From assembly GCF_023343835.1 (NCBI RefSeq), contig NC_064444.1, positions 19,238,871 through 19,302,870 on the forward strand: a stretch of DNA of 64,000 nucleotides, written 5' to 3'. A model generated the notes under the pieces. The model made no database searches. It worked only from the letters and a program-made list of their open reading frames with translations, and was not told the DNA's origin. The DNA is from Lagopus muta (Eukaryota > Chordata > Aves > Galliformes > Phasianidae). Of this stretch, positions 1 through 11,069 are shown in pieces (the stretch's first letter is position 1; every line of letters starts with the position of its first letter). A program made the position numbers and the translations under genes.

Positions 1-1677
1 CTTCATCTCCTTCACCTCCTTCGCTAGACTCATTTGATTATCCTGATCTTCATCCAGCGTCTCTGATACTGCTACAGGTTTGTCACGGTTAATCAGTTGA
101 GACACTTGCTCCGTCATCATTCTTGATATAGCAGCAACGGCAGAATGAATTGGAGACAGCAATTGTTCGTAGTTTTGGAGCGTAACAATTAATTCATAAA
201 TTAAGGGCGTTCTCTGTTGTTCCTGGTATCTGTCACACGCTGACGTTAGTGTAGCGGCATATTTGTCCGGCGCTGTTGTCACGATTTTCTGCCATATCTC
301 AGGCGTTGTCCTCACTCTTTCAGGGTCGCGGTTTTGTTGTGGGTGGTTAGGAACAAAGTCAGGGTCATACAACATTTCCACCACGCCTATTTCCCTCAAA
401 TACTGGATACCCTTTTCAACTGTATCCCATTTTTTCATTGCAATCTTCAAGCTATTTTTGAAGGGATACTTTTCCTTCACAGCTGTTAACACTCGTTCCC
501 AGAGGGAGGCAGCCTCATCCGAACATCGACTAATTCCTCTATCAATAGCTGGATCTCTGGCAATGGCACCTAGTTGGCGAGCTTCATTACCATCCAGAGA
601 CAAGCTATGGGCCCCACTGTCCCAACAGCGAACCAACCAGGAAACAATGCTTTCATTCAGGCGCCGTGTGAACTCCTTTCTTGAACCTTGGATTTCAGTC
701 ATCTTTAGAGGCCGGCGAGTAGTAATAGAGACTTCCTCTTCATCACTCTCTTCTGCATGTCTCTTAGTTTTCGCTTTTGCCTTTCGCGATGGTGGTGGTT
801 CTGAGGAGGGCCCCTCGCCTGGATCTTCCTCCTCCTCCTCCTCTTCTTCTCTTTTTCGTTCAAGACGCGAAGACACTCGTTTCCATTTCTTGCCCTCCAC
901 AGGAGCAACCGGTATTGTTACTGGTGTCTCCTGTGATTGATTAGATTTGACTTGGGGATTTTCCCCTTTGGCTTGAACCTCAGCTCGGAAACTCTCTCTC
1001 TCCCGAATGGTATTATATAGGGCACGGTAAGCACAAGCCAAACCCCAAATAAGTTGTACCTCCTTAGATTTATGTAAGCCGCATAGTCCCTGACTCAAAT
1101 ACTGGCTTAGTTTCTCAGGATCCCACAGGTGTTCAAGAGTAAAATCCCATGACACTGCGGGTCCCCATGCTTCTAAGACCTTTCCTAAACCTCTCCATAT
1201 TCCCTGCCAGTCATCATTCTCTAGTTTTGGAAGAGACTCCTTTCCCTTATTACGAATGAATTGGAATACATTCAGGAGAATTGATGACGCGAACAACAAC
1301 ATGGGTATTAATTCAGGATTCAAAAAACGTTTGACAAACCGAGAAGAAAACCCGGAGACTGGTCTGAACATCGTGTTGTTTGTAAAATTAGCTATTCCAT
1401 TTGGGATGTAGTTGTTTGTGAAATTAGCCATTCCTTCTGGGATGTAGTTGTTTGAGAAATTAGCCATTCCTTCTGGGATGTAGATGTCAAAGTTCAAATC
1501 ATACCACATTGCAAATAGGTAAAACATAGGTGTCTCCATCAGTGCCCTTAGATAGTTATATACGGATGCAATTCCAAAACACACAAGTGTGAGATGGATT
1601 ATTGGCCAGTAGGTTGTGACTAACACCATTGCTTTAAATCCTTTACCCAGCACCCCCACGATAACGAGTGGGTTCAT
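1..1677 (-). CDS. ERV gag polyprotein, open frame running off the left edge
   Basis: Reading leftward from an ATG at 1677, the frame stays open for about 559 codons to the window edge with no stop or frameshift. It starts about 250 bp downstream of a primer-binding site and LTR, which is where gag belongs. The N-terminus has two or three hydrophobic stretches (roughly residues 5-45 and 110-130). Three 12-residue repeats (core NYIPEGMANF) lie at about residues 62-98. A Lys/Glu-rich acidic segment (about 255-320) follows, then a helical region that could be the capsid. I see no Cys-His zinc knuckle, but the C-terminus is outside the window. The intact frame over 1.6 kb implies a young insertion. 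The exact avian ERV family is not recognised. An ENS-1/ERNI-like gag is a possibility I cannot confirm. Confidence 0.75.
   Translation of the reverse strand, partial: MNPLVIVGVLGKGFKAMVLVTTYWPIIHLTLVCFGIASVYNYLRALMETPMFYLFAMWYDLNFDIYIPEGMANFSNNYIPEGMANFTNNYIPNGIANFTNNTMFRPVSGFSSRFVKRFLNPELIPMLLFASSILLNVFQFIRNKGKESLPKLENDDWQGIWRGLGKVLEAWGPAVSWDFTLEHLWDPEKLSQYLSQGLCGLHKSKEVQLIWGLACAYRALYNTIRERESFRAEVQAKGENPQVKSNQSQETPVTIPVAPVEGKKWKRVSSRLERKREEEEEEEEDPGEGPSSEPPPSRKAKAKTKRHAEESDEEEVSITTRRPLKMTEIQGSRKEFTRRLNESIVSWLVRCWDSGAHSLSLDGNEARQLGAIARDPAIDRGISRCSDEAASLWERVLTAVKEKYPFKNSLKIAMKKWDTVEKGIQYLREIGVVEMLYDPDFVPNHPQQNRDPERVRTTPEIWQKIVTTAPDKYAATLTSACDRYQEQQRTPLIYELIVTLQNYEQLLSPIHSAVAAISRMMTEQVSQLINRDKPVAVSETLDEDQDNQMSLAKEVKEMK
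1378..1490 (-). repeat. Three in-frame 36-bp tandem repeats inside gag
   Basis: Copies begin near 1381, 1417 and 1453 with exact 36-bp spacing, so each adds 12 residues (NYIPEGMANFTN-like) without breaking the frame. The copies differ by a few bases, so the duplication is not brand new. Confidence 0.85.
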
Positions 1678-1930
1678 CGCTGGTGCTTGCTAAAAAAGGG
1701 TTAATGAATTGAAGCTAACAAGAGGAGGGAAAAAAAAAGGAAAAAAAGGCACTACTCAGACTAAGTAGTGCTCAAAGTTTACAAATATCCCAGAACACTG
1801 GCAGTACGCCTAATCTTTCAAGGTCAGGTTTTCCAGCACAGAAACCTGAACTACTGATAATGCTCCCTAACGAAGCTCTCTAAGAGAAGAGAGAAAAAGA
1901 GATTCGTTCAAAAAGTTAAAAAGCAGTCGA

Positions 1931-1948
1931 GCCCCACGTTGGGCGCCA
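1931..1948 (-). other. Retroviral primer-binding site, tRNA-Lys(1,2) type
   Basis: The minus strand reads TGGCGCCCAACGTGGGGC, complementary to the 3' end of tRNA-Lys1,2 as used by several beta- and lentiviruses. It lies 6 bp inside the LTR end. The 250-bp leader between it and the gag ATG (1678-1930) is purine-rich and has no other obvious feature. Confidence 0.85.
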
Positions 1949-1954
1949 AAAATC

Positions 1955-2447
1955 TGTCACGGATTTGACCAGATCAATCTATGTCCGTGACAGGGGTGAC
2001 AGGCCTCTGCCCTCCCCCCCCCCCCCCACCCCAGTCCCACAAAAATGGGAAGGAAGGAAGGGAGGAAAAGAACAGCGGCAACAATCTATGGAGGAAAACT
2101 TATTTTACTATAATATTGGAATACAAGGTAACACAATAGATACAATTTAATTGCAATTGAGATTAATAAATCAGACAAGATGAGAGAGAGAGAGTTCCCG
2201 GGACCGATTCAAACCTGAAAAGCTTGGAACGGCTAGGAAAGCACCCTCCAGCACCCACTGCAAGGCAGCAAGAGAGCGCCCCCCCCACCCGGAAGGGCCA
2301 GATCCCGTGACTTCTGTAATGTACAGGGATAGGTACTTGGAATTGGGGCAGTGACACTTTAATGCCCCGTACACTACATGATGTTTTGATGTGGAATACT
2401 GAAACCCAAAAAACAAAAACAAAAACAAAAAACATAGAACCATGACA
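1955..2447 (-). mobile_element. 5' LTR of the leftmost provirus
   Basis: On the minus strand the element begins TGTCATGG at 2447 and ends CCGTGACA at 1955, directly before the primer-binding site. A related solo copy lies at 21911-22526 with the same termini and a shared block around the AATACAAT / TAATAAATC stretch. The length of 493 bp is typical. A poly-C run sits near 1997-2015. Confidence 0.85.
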
Positions 2448-3856
2448 CCTTGGTATCACCCAGAACTTGTTCCATTACTGCTTTGAGGGGTCAGAGCCTG
2501 AACTCTAATAAAAGGCCACATGTCATCATGAAATCAGGCACACCTGATACAACCACACTACTAAGGCTCCTCTGCTAAACTTCACTGGTTCCCAATGCTC
2601 GCTTAAAAAATAAAGTCCACTGAGAGCATCAAACGCCAACACGTTTCTCAGTATCTGAACATCCCTGCCTTGTCCATCTCTGGCCAGCAGGACTAAATTC
2701 AAAGCAGTGCAAACCACCATTCCACACAAGTAGCTGTGTTTAATCCTGCAGATCAGAGCTCAATAAACACTGGCTCAGCACAAGTCACTCACAGAGAACA
2801 GGGGCTCTGCTACCACCAGCACCTGGTATACATCAGGAAGGAAAATGAACCGAGGAAAATGAACACAGCAGCATACAACTAAGAGCTCCTCGTGATTGTC
2901 AGCACTGAAAGGAAAGTAAGCTGAAGAAAAACCTCAGGTAAATTCATACAGGACAGCAAAGCAGAGAGGACAAAGGACTTGGACTGATCCTGAACTGAAT
3001 GCATTAGAGAACAAGAGCCTTGAGAGGAGTAACTGGCTATACAGGTGAACGATACACAAGTCTGAAATAGTGATTTCTTCAGAAGACTCCAGGGTGTTCC
3101 TCATCAAGACAAAGGACAGTACATAAAAATATCAGGATGGATATAAGTTGAAAATTCTTTTCAGCTGGCCTGGCATCCTGGGGCAAGCTGAAGACTAGAC
3201 AGGACACCAACACAGGAAGAGAGAACTAACAGCACAGGGGGTGCCACAGAGAAACTGGAAAGTGACCAAATCTCTGCTCAGACAGAAACTGCTGTGTGAG
3301 GTAGAAAGCTGAGGGTGATACCTGCTGCCAATGAGAAGCACAGTGGAAGGACAGGACAGATGCCACCTGCAGCACAGACATTCACACCAGGGGCACAGTG
3401 CAGAACTACGATTCCAAAGCGATTATAAGGTTTTATTTAACAGTGCTGTGTGGGACGATTCAACTGCTTCAAGCTCAAACAAGCTGCAAGTGATTGATTA
3501 ATCCGTACATCTCAGTGACCTCAAAACCTGATGTCTTGGAAAAAATAAACAGAACAGACCATCTCAAATAGCAGATAATCAATCTACAGAACTTAATCCA
3601 GCAGGCAGTCCTGTGGCCAAATTCTGTGCTGGCAGCAGAGTCTTTTTATGACCATTAGGAACATTCCCAGTTACAGAGCTACCACAACTTGGGCACAAAA
3701 TACACAGACCCACCTGGGAGAACAGAAAATAAAGAAGCAACTTACCCTCCCCTCATCCAACTCCACTCTCACTTTAGAAGTGAAACTACAAGTTTAAATG
3801 CCAGGAAAAAACGAGGGAAAAAAATCACCTGGTATTTTCCAGGCAAACCATCAAGA
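2448..3856. other. No gene recognised
   Basis: Unique-looking sequence upstream of the provirus. Short frames only, with no repeat family, splice-flanked coding stretch or promoter-like GC enrichment that I can name. Confidence 0.5.
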
Positions 3857-4090
3857 TCATAGAATCACATAATGTCCCAAGTTGTAAGGCATCCACAAGG
3901 ACCATCAACCAACCAACCTGATGCTCCAGGAAGGACAACCCAAATGCAGATGGTCTTTAAGCTGCAGCAGCTCATGACCAGGCCCACAGCCCTGGGGAGC
4001 CTGGCCACAACCACTGGTATCAGATGCAGCAAGCACAGGGAGCAGGCAGGTAGGTACAGCAAGCAGCAAGCAAAGACCAATCTCTGAGAG
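3857..4090 (-). mobile_element. Diverged CR1 3' fragment (tentative)
   Basis: Begins with catagaatcacataatgtcc, which resembles the reversed CR1 3' tail, followed by a run like the CR1 sequence around ...ccaaccaacctgatgctcc. Too diverged to place further inside CR1. Confidence 0.35.
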
Positions 4091-5146
4091 GGGGCCTGCT
4101 TACAGAAATAAACCTGGGGCCTGCCTACAGAAAGCCCACACCTTTCACTCCAGTAAAGCTCCACCATTTTGACAGCCAAAACACAAACTGCCATTTCACT
4201 TCTCATGGCTTTTCCCTGAACTCCCAAACAGTTACTTCACGTCCCCTATCGCACTGCAACTGCTCATAATCAATAATCAAGATTATATCTTTCACGACAT
4301 AAGCAGCTCACTTCTGCTTGGTGGCAATTACTTCCATTCCCATTGCGTCCCTTCATGTGAGAAAAATCACAGCCGGCTTTCTGACAGCCTCCTGCATGAT
4401 TCCCCCAAAAGCACCCTGTATGTATTCTGAAGAGTGAAAGAAAGGAAGGTTCATGGAAACAGGCACACAAGGCTTGCAAGAGCTGCAGTGCTCCAGATCA
4501 GAGACAGGACCATCACAGTGCCAAAATACAGTTTATCACTAAAGGAAACATTTCAGAGCATATTCACAACTTCTGCATAAGCTGTTATGATTTAGCATAT
4601 CCAGCTTTCTTATTGTTCAGTTGGAGAAGGCAGATGCTCTCACACATCAATCAGCAAGCACCTGCATGAGCCAGCCCTCTGCTTTTCACGACAGACATCG
4701 CTACTGCTGGCTCTGACACCTTACCAGGAGATGCTTCAGTTCATTAACGTGGACTTCATTCCTTCCATCAGCAGCTACTCCTGAACTGACCTTCATTCAT
4801 ACAGTGACACCACCAACTTCCAGCATGAGCTAGCCTGCAAAACACAGAAAAGAGAGCAGGATGACAACCAACACAGAGATAACACGTTTTAATATTCACG
4901 AACAAAAAAAGTAACGGCAATACAGAAGGGCAGCTGCAGCAACACAGCAGTACATAAAGAAATGAAAACCTGGCCCAGCCCCAAGGCCCCACCTCCAGAT
5001 GCCTCATTCAGCAGAGATCCATTATCTCAGCAACCACCCACTACCCAACCCGCCAGCGTTCCTGTGACCTGCCATCAGCTGATGAGACAGAAGTAAGATC
5101 ACCATGATTTTCCAAGCCACGAGATGGGCCAGGACCCCACAAGAGG
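4091..5146. other. No gene recognised
   Basis: Short frames only. No splice-flanked exon or repeat family is evident. Confidence 0.5.
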
Positions 5147-5860
5147 ATTCACAATACTTTAGATGGTTCCTCATGAAGGCAGAGTGGAGAAGGACCATCG
5201 CCTCCCTTGCCCTGCTGCCCACCGCTCTTTTGTTGCAGTCCAGAATACTGTTGGCTTTCTGGGCTACCAGCACACACTGCTGACACAGGTAAAGCTTTTT
5301 GTCTCCCAGGGAAGCCCAAGAGCTTCTTGGCAGGGCTGCTGTCCAGGAGTTCTCCCACCATTTGGTAGTTGTGCTCTGGAATCCTGCCTTCAGGCATAAA
5401 AGCCAGGGAAGCGTTGCTGGTGAAGACAGTGGCACAGAAACCATGAGGTACATCAGCCCTCTCTGCTCCTGTGCTTATTAACACAACAGTAGGTCCGCAC
5501 CGTCCCTGTCTACTCTTTCACTTGTAAGGAAACTCTATCAGCTGGAGCCTTCACACTCCTCTGCAAGTATCAGGTCCATGTCAGGTGAAAGCAGCCAAAG
5601 CTGACCCTGACTATCACAGCCCTGACCAGCTCCCTGTCGGCCAGTGTGAGACCCAGCTGAGCATCACCTGTGTTTCCCCCAGCAGCTGTGTGAAGAAGTT
5701 GGCTGAAATCAGTGGCCTGTTGTTCTGCTCAGCCAGAGAATGCCAGGGCAATTGCAGCTCCCATGGGCAGCTGCTCATTGATCTGCAGACAGCACAGATT
5801 GCTGACAAAAGGCTTCTGCCTGCTCTCCTTGATCAAGCAGTTGGTAAGCAGCCTGATCAA
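5147..5860 (-). mobile_element. Old CR1 LINE fragment
   Basis: Minus-strand CR1 coding remnants: the stretch around 5163-5300 matches the usual CR1 run 'Ser-Ala-Leu-Val-Arg-Pro-His-Leu / Ala-Asn-Gly-Ile-Leu', seen as the reversed nucleotide run caccatcgcctcccttgccc and the following ctgggctaccagcacacactgctg. Further on (5400-5700) it continues into sequence like the CR1 region upstream of the RT. Frames are broken throughout. Confidence 0.55.
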
Positions 5861-6306
5861 GACCACGCAACAGTTAATGATGTTATCCTATAATAGCTCA
5901 AGTGACCAAAATGAGAGAATCTTTTTCATGGTGTACTGCACGTGAGTCATAGGCTCATTCACTTCTGGACACTTAAGGACACAGTTTGCAAAGGAATCCC
6001 TCGTTTTATCTCCATCTATCACTAGCTGTATCCAATGAAGTCCTGCAAGAAGACACAAAAGCTGGGACAGGCTTGCTGATAACAGCTGAGGACACACTGG
6101 AATGCCCATGACACAACAGCCACTGCAGTCAAGGAAGATCTAGAAAACACAGGTGTTGAAGCAGAAGGGAAAGAAATAAGCTTAGTCATGCTCCTGTGGC
6201 ACACGACTCCATTTGTTTGGCTAAATTCCTTTATAGGCTGCCCTCATTATGCACAGCAGGGACAGCTTCAGCTGTCCCAGATGTGGGTATCTATTGTCAG
6301 TGCAGG
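5861..6306. other. No gene recognised
   Basis: Unremarkable sequence between the CR1 fragment and the LTR. Confidence 0.5.
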
Positions 6307-6560
6307 TGTTGTTGGACAAAGGAATGTCTGTTGTCAGCAACTGCGAGACCCCCCCACGGGATGTGACGCGATAGGCCCTCTCCCTGCTCTATGATTGATG
6401 TGTAGCACGTGCCCTTAGGGGTGTAGACGAAGCACATAGGTTATATAACCTAGAGTTCACGTGTAATAAATGCCATTTGCTGTTCATCATATTGGTGTCT
6501 GCGTGCAGTCATTCGGTCCTGGCCTGGTTTTAGGTCAGTACCGTAGGAGGCAATGCAACA
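6307..6560 (+). mobile_element. Solo LTR of alpharetroviral (EAV/ALV-like) type
   Basis: Bounded by TGTTG ... CAACA, about 254 bp. It has a TATA box (tatataa, 6442-6448) and a poly(A) signal AATAAA (6465-6470), followed by tgccatttgctgttcatca. That run closely parallels the R region of avian leukosis-type LTRs (AATAAA, GCCATTT, ttCA, cAC/aTATTGGTGT order). No internal viral genes flank it, so it is read as a solo LTR. I did not find a convincing target-site duplication, so exact ends are approximate. Confidence 0.65.
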
Positions 6561-6689
6561 AATGTCCTTCCAGGCTCTGGGAGTAACAACCTACATTTCA
6601 CCAGATATTTGCATCTGAACAGCTCCTTCCTATCCTTAATCTCCACATGTGAGCATTAGTGAGGTACCTCACAGGGAGATGTGTATGTT

Positions 6690-6900
6690 GTGGACATCTG
6701 ACCTGAGGCAAGAGGAACTGAGGGGAGTATTGGGAGGGGGGGAGAGGATCAGAATGGGGGAATAAGGAGGGGAGGGATGAGGTGAGGGTGGGGAAGGGAC
6801 CCTGGGGGTAAAAATGGAGAACCGGGGGGGGGGGGGGGTGTGCCGAAAAGGAATGGGGGGAAACTGGAGTTGGGGAGGCTCGGGGCAGAGTGTGACCCTG
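6690..6900. repeat. G-rich low-complexity tract
   Basis: Strong G bias on the plus strand with runs such as the G15 near 6824-6838 and many GGGG blocks. It could form G-quadruplexes. It leads into the GC-rich block that follows. Confidence 0.7.
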
Positions 6901-6939
6901 GGGGTCAGAAAGAGGGACTGGGGGAGTTTATGGCCGAAC

Positions 6940-7209
6940 CGTGGAGGGGAACGAGGCAGCGATGTATCCTGGATTGGGGGAGAACACACAGCGCACCTCC
7001 CCATACCGAGCAGAGGCCCTGAACACCACAGAAGCCCCACGGGGCCAACGCAGAGCGGCCCCCGCCCCGGTGCCCCCCCCCAAACACCCACTTGTAGAAG
7101 CTGAAGCTGAGGTGGCGCTCGGAGCCCGGAGCTGCCATGCAGCGTTGGAGCAGCGCGCTGCCCCGCACCACTTCCGCACGGCTGCCTCCTTCTTCGCGGC
7201 GCAGGGTGA
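6940..7209. promoter_or_regulatory. CpG-rich block, candidate first exon, left half of a split island
   Basis: CpG-dense sequence ending abruptly at the CR1 tail. Both strands share the CATG at 7136-7139 as a possible start. Minus: MAAPGSERHLSFSFYK followed by a GT donor-like site (tacaa|gtgggt). Plus: MQRWSSALPRTTSARLPPSS, presequence-like, ending at a cag|gtgatc donor-like site that is made by the CR1 junction. Neither peptide is one I recognise and no second exon is visible. Either could be a real first exon of an unidentified gene, or neither. Confidence 0.4.
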
Positions 7210-9596
7210 TCACAGAATCACAGAATCACAGAATCACCCGGGTTGGAAGGGACCCCAAGGATCATGTAGTTCCAACCCCCCTGCCTAGCAGGGCCACCAA
7301 ACATACACATTCAGATCAGGTTGCCCAGGACCCTGTCCAACCTGGCCTTAAACACGTCCAAGGACGGGGCATCCACAACCTCCCTGGGCAGCCCGTTCCA
7401 GGGCCTAACCACTCTCCTAGTAAAGAACTTCCCCCTAACATTCAACCTAAATCTTCCCTCCTTCAACTTAAAACCATTTCCCCTAGTCCTGCTGTTGTCA
7501 GCCCTTTTGAAGAGTTTACTCCCCTCCTGGGTGTAGGTTCCCTTCAGGTATTGATAGGCTGCAATGAGGTCACCCCACAGCCTTCTCCAGGCTGAACAAG
7601 CCCAACTCCCTCAGCCTGTCCTCATAGGGGAGGTGCTCCAGCCCCCTGATCATCTTAGTTGCCCTCCTCTGGACCCTTTCCAAAATCTCAATGTCTTTTT
7701 TGTACTGAGGGCTCCACACCTGGACACAGTACTCCAGATGGGGCCTCACAAGAGCCGAGTAGAGAGGGACAATCACCTCCCTGTCCCTGCTGACCACCCC
7801 TCTCCTGATGGAGCCCAGGATCCCATTTGCCTTTCGAGCTGCCAGAGCGCACTGCTGGCTCATGTTCAGTCTCTCGTCCATCAGGACCCCCAGGTTCTTC
7901 TCTGCCGAGCTGCTCTGAAGGACCACTCCTCCCAGCCTGTACGGGTGCCTGGGGTTCCTCCGGCCCAAATGCAAAACCTTGCACTTTGCCGTGTTGAACC
8001 TCATTAGGTTCACCCGAGCCCAGCCCTCCAGCCTGTCGAGGTCCCTCTGAATGGCATCCCTTCCTTCCACCGTATCAACCGCACCACTCAGCTTGGTGTC
8101 GTCAGCAAACTTGCTGAGGGTGCACTCAATTCCCTCATCGATGTCATTAATAAAGATGTTAAAGAGCACCAGTCCCAAGACAGACCCTTGGGGGACACCA
8201 CTTGTTACCGGCCTCCACCTGGACATAGAGCCATTGACCACCACCCTCTGTCTGCGGCCTTTCAACCAATTGCTTATCCATCGGGTCGTCCACCCATCAA
8301 ATCCACTTCCCTCCAATTTGGAGATGAGGATGTGGTGGGGGACCATGTCAAAGGCCTTGCTCAGGTCCAGGTAAATGACATCGGTCGCCTTCCCTTCGTC
8401 CACCAATGCCGTCACTCCATCATAGAAGGCCACAAGATTAGTTAGGCATGACCTTCCTTTGGTGAAGCCGTGCTGGCTGTCTCGGATCACATGCTCATTC
8501 TTTATGTGACCAAGCATGTTGTCCAGGAGGATCTGTTCCATAATCTTCCCAGGCACGGAGGTGAGACTCACCAGCCTGTAGTTCCCCGGGTCCTCCCTGC
8601 TCCCCTTCTTGTATATGGGAGTGACGTGACCCTTCCTCCAGTCGTCCGGGACCTCACCTGACAGCCACGACTTCTCAAATATGATGGAGAGCGGCTCGGC
8701 AACCACCTCAGCCAGCTCCTTCAGGACCCTGGGATGCACGCCATCCGGCCCCATAGACTTGTATTCATTCAGTCTAAGGAGGCACTCTCGGACTTGCTCT
8801 GCCCTTACAGTGGGGAGGGATTTACCTCCTTGGTCCCCACATAGAGGTTTGGGGATGCAGGGTTCAGGGACGTGAAAAAGACTAGAATCCTGGCCACTAG
8901 TGAAGACTGAGGTGAAGAACTCATTCAGCACCTCAGCTTTCTCTTCATCTGTTGAAGCCAGTTCTCCTTTTAAATTTACCAAAGTAGGTACGCCCGTTTT
9001 GGCCTGTCTCTTCTGGGCAATGTACCTGTAGAAGGTTTTCTTATTGTTTTTCACGTCCCTTGCCAAGTTCAGTTCTGCCTGCGCCTTGGCTTCCCTGATC
9101 CCGCGTCTGCAAGTCCGGACGGCATTCCTGTACTCTTCCCAGGTGACACAGCCTTGTTTCCAGAGCTTGTACACCCCTTTCTTCGCCCTCAGTTCTCTCA
9201 GCAGGTCCTTGCTGAGCCATGCCGGTTTCCTACCTCGTCTGCCCACTTTCTTATTCAGAGGAATGGAGACCTCTTGTGCTTCCAGGAGGGCATCTTTGAA
9301 GAGCTGCCAGCTCTCCTCAACATCCTTGTCTTTGAGGGCAGCGCGCCAGGGGATCTTGGCCAGCAATCCATTGAGTAGCTTGAAGTCTGCTCTTCTGAAG
9401 TTCAGTGTCCTGGTCCTGCTCTTTGCCAGGCCCACATTGCTTGAGATCACAAACTCAACCAGGGCGTGGTCGCTGGAGCCCAGGCAGCCTCCAACCTTGA
9501 CGCCTTTGATGATCTCCTCGGCGTTGGTGAGCAGCAGGTCCAGCAACGCTTCACCTCTGGTCGGTCTGTCCAATACCTGAACCACGCGCATCTCGC
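7210..9596 (-). mobile_element. Near-complete CR1 LINE, 5'-truncated
   Basis: Starts at the 3' end with repeats of the 8-bp unit cacagaat at 7211-7240 (the CR1 3' terminal repeat), then 3' UTR-like and C-terminal coding sequence, then a long open RT frame up to 9591. The 5' end falls within the endonuclease domain, as usual for CR1 copies. CpG-rich DNA continues on the far side (9597-9660), so the element appears to have inserted into a CpG island. Confidence 0.95.
7570..9591 (-). CDS. CR1 ORF2: partial endonuclease plus reverse transcriptase
   Basis: 673-residue frame of a non-LTR retrotransposon polyprotein, which copies its own RNA at a nicked target. Visible parts: the last endonuclease motif SDH (residues 40-42), then the RT with GPDG (281-284), LDLSKAFD (408-415), [10 protein letters not shown] (464-473) and the catalytic FADD box (495-498). 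The RT motifs look intact. Only the start of the endonuclease is missing, so the copy cannot be autonomous. The normal C-terminus after LFSLEK is lost: the frame ends in AVG-stop because of a small deletion near 7590, and the remaining C-terminal codons continue in another frame (7321-7536). The ATG at 9591 is simply the first in the truncated frame. Confidence 0.9.
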   Translation of the reverse strand: MRVVQVLDRPTRGEALLDLLLTNAEEIIKGVKVGGCLGSSDHALVEFVISSNVGLAKSRTRTLNFRRADFKLLNGLLAKIPWRAALKDKDVEESWQLFKDALLEAQEVSIPLNKKVGRRGRKPAWLSKDLLRELRAKKGVYKLWKQGCVTWEEYRNAVRTCRRGIREAKAQAELNLARDVKNNKKTFYRYIAQKRQAKTGVPTLVNLKGELASTDEEKAEVLNEFFTSVFTSGQDSSLFHVPEPCIPKPLCGDQGGKSLPTVRAEQVRECLLRLNEYKSMGPDGVHPRVLKELAEVVAEPLSIIFEKSWLSGEVPDDWRKGHVTPIYKKGSREDPGNYRLVSLTSVPGKIMEQILLDNMLGHIKNEHVIRDSQHGFTKGRSCLTNLVAFYDGVTALVDEGKATDVIYLDLSKAFDMVPHHILISKLEGSGFDGWTTRWISNWLKGRRQRVVVNGSMSRWRPVTSGVPQGSVLGLVLFNIFINDIDEGIECTLSKFADDTKLSGAVDTVEGRDAIQRDLDRLEGWARVNLMRFNTAKCKVLHLGRRNPRHPYRLGGVVLQSSSAEKNLGVLMDERLNMSQQCALAARKANGILGSIRRGVVSRDREVIVPLYSALVRPHLEYCVQVWSPQYKKDIEILERVQRRATKMIRGLEHLPYEDRLRELGLFSLEKAVG

Positions 9597-9660
9597 CCCC
9601 GTCGACCCCACAGCTCCTCCCTCGCCCGGCCCCAACGCGCCGCTCCAGTAAGCGCCCTCA
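9597..9660. promoter_or_regulatory. CpG-rich remnant, right half of the split island
   Basis: Short stretch dense in CpG (ctcgcccccgtcgacccc and neighbours) directly beyond the 5' end of the CR1. It contains cca|gtaagc, a fair splice-donor match. It is read with 6940-7209 as one island interrupted by the CR1. Confidence 0.4.
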
Positions 9661-11069
9661 GCGTGGGCAGAAAGTCATCAACCTTTTATTCTCATTATTA
9701 CTACTAAAAATCTCTGTTGTCTTTTACGAATTGCTGTGAATTTTCACTCGGCACACACAGGTGCGTTCTGCGTTTCCTCAGTTGCTCCTCGCCTCCAATC
9801 TGACCCGGCCGAGGGCTTTGTGGGGCTCCTCCTGCTGATACAAAGAGGAGAGGCTTCTTACGCGCGTGGGAAGTGCCGCGGCACATCTGCACAGCTCCCT
9901 TTGCCAGCCGCAGAACCCTGGCTTGCTCTGCTCCGCTCCCTGGGCTGCCATGGGACGCCGGAACGGCGCTGCTGATGGGGGAAGGCAGCTGCACTCCTCC
10001 CTCCCGCCAGCAGTCGTGCCTCCACACCCGCAGCAGGACGGTTTCCCTCCCGTCCAGCGCTCTGTTTTTCTCCAAACTCCAAACGTCAATGGAAGTTTCC
10101 CATTGTTCTTTGCTATGAGTATTTAATTGTAATAGAGGGTTTGTGCATCTTGTTATTTTTCTTGCTTTCTGGAAACAAGAAAAGAAAAGAAATGATCTCT
10201 TGGCACTCAGCAGTGACCGCTAGCTTTGCCTTTGCTAACTACCGTTTCAGCTTGTCTTGAATAAACCTGATGAGAGCAGTGGAATAATTAAACCTCCCAG
10301 AAAATTAACTGTTGTGGCAGTTTGTCTTTACATCATGCTATATAGATTGCAGTTCATTGTTTTAATGAAAAAAAAATTAAGTTCATCTGTGCCTTGGAAT
10401 ACTGAATGTAATTAAATGAATAAAAGTACACTATAAGATTTCATCTGGGTACACAGGAAGCATTCACTGAGCACCTTCCATCTCTTCTTTCACCTTTCAT
10501 CTCAACAAATATACATGAGAAAAAGTGGGTAACAACCACAAGCACGCATGGATGAGTCAGAGCACCACATCTTTAACGAGGAGAGGATAGCCCTACCGTT
10601 TAGTTTCAGTCCCACTGGATATGACAGCATCACTGCAGTGGGATCACAGACAGATTGACGTCTGTGACTGCAGTGTTTGGAGACCCCTGTGCAGGGAGAT
10701 GAAGTCAGCCTAAAGTGTTCTTTCTATATGTGTACTGGTTTTGCCTCAGTTGTCGTTATTTTCCCTTCAGAAAACTGTGCTGAAGCAGTGAACTGAAGGC
10801 AGGAGTTGTCTGGGCCATGATGCCTTTGGAGGGCAGGCTTGACTTCCCTATTGGTCATTTAACTACTTCCCTCCACTGCTCTGCTGCTGTGATCAGATTA
10901 CAGTGAGAGTGTCTTAGCCTGCCCTTCCTCACTTGCTTTCTGGTTCTGAGTGCCTTGGAATTGTCCTTTCTAAACATGCCTGACACTCACCTCCTTTTGC
11001 TAGCTATGGTCTGTTTCACCTTTCTTTCAGTATATTCCCTCCCTCTTGTCTTGTGAGCACTGAAAGAAC
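9661..11069. other. No gene recognised
   Basis: 9860-10080 is moderately GC-rich with several short overlapping frames on both strands, none resembling a known protein. The rest is ordinary sequence. Confidence 0.5.

Noticed and set aside
9704-10126. Overlapping GC-rich frames on both strands as a gene
   Set aside because: Six frames are open over the same short GC-rich stretch; no motif, splice or promoter evidence.
10631-10676. Imperfect inverted repeat (cactgca ... tgcagtg, tcacagac ... gtctgtga)
   Set aside because: Short arms with mismatches and no neighbouring gene or repeat. Chance palindromes of this size are expected in 64 kb.
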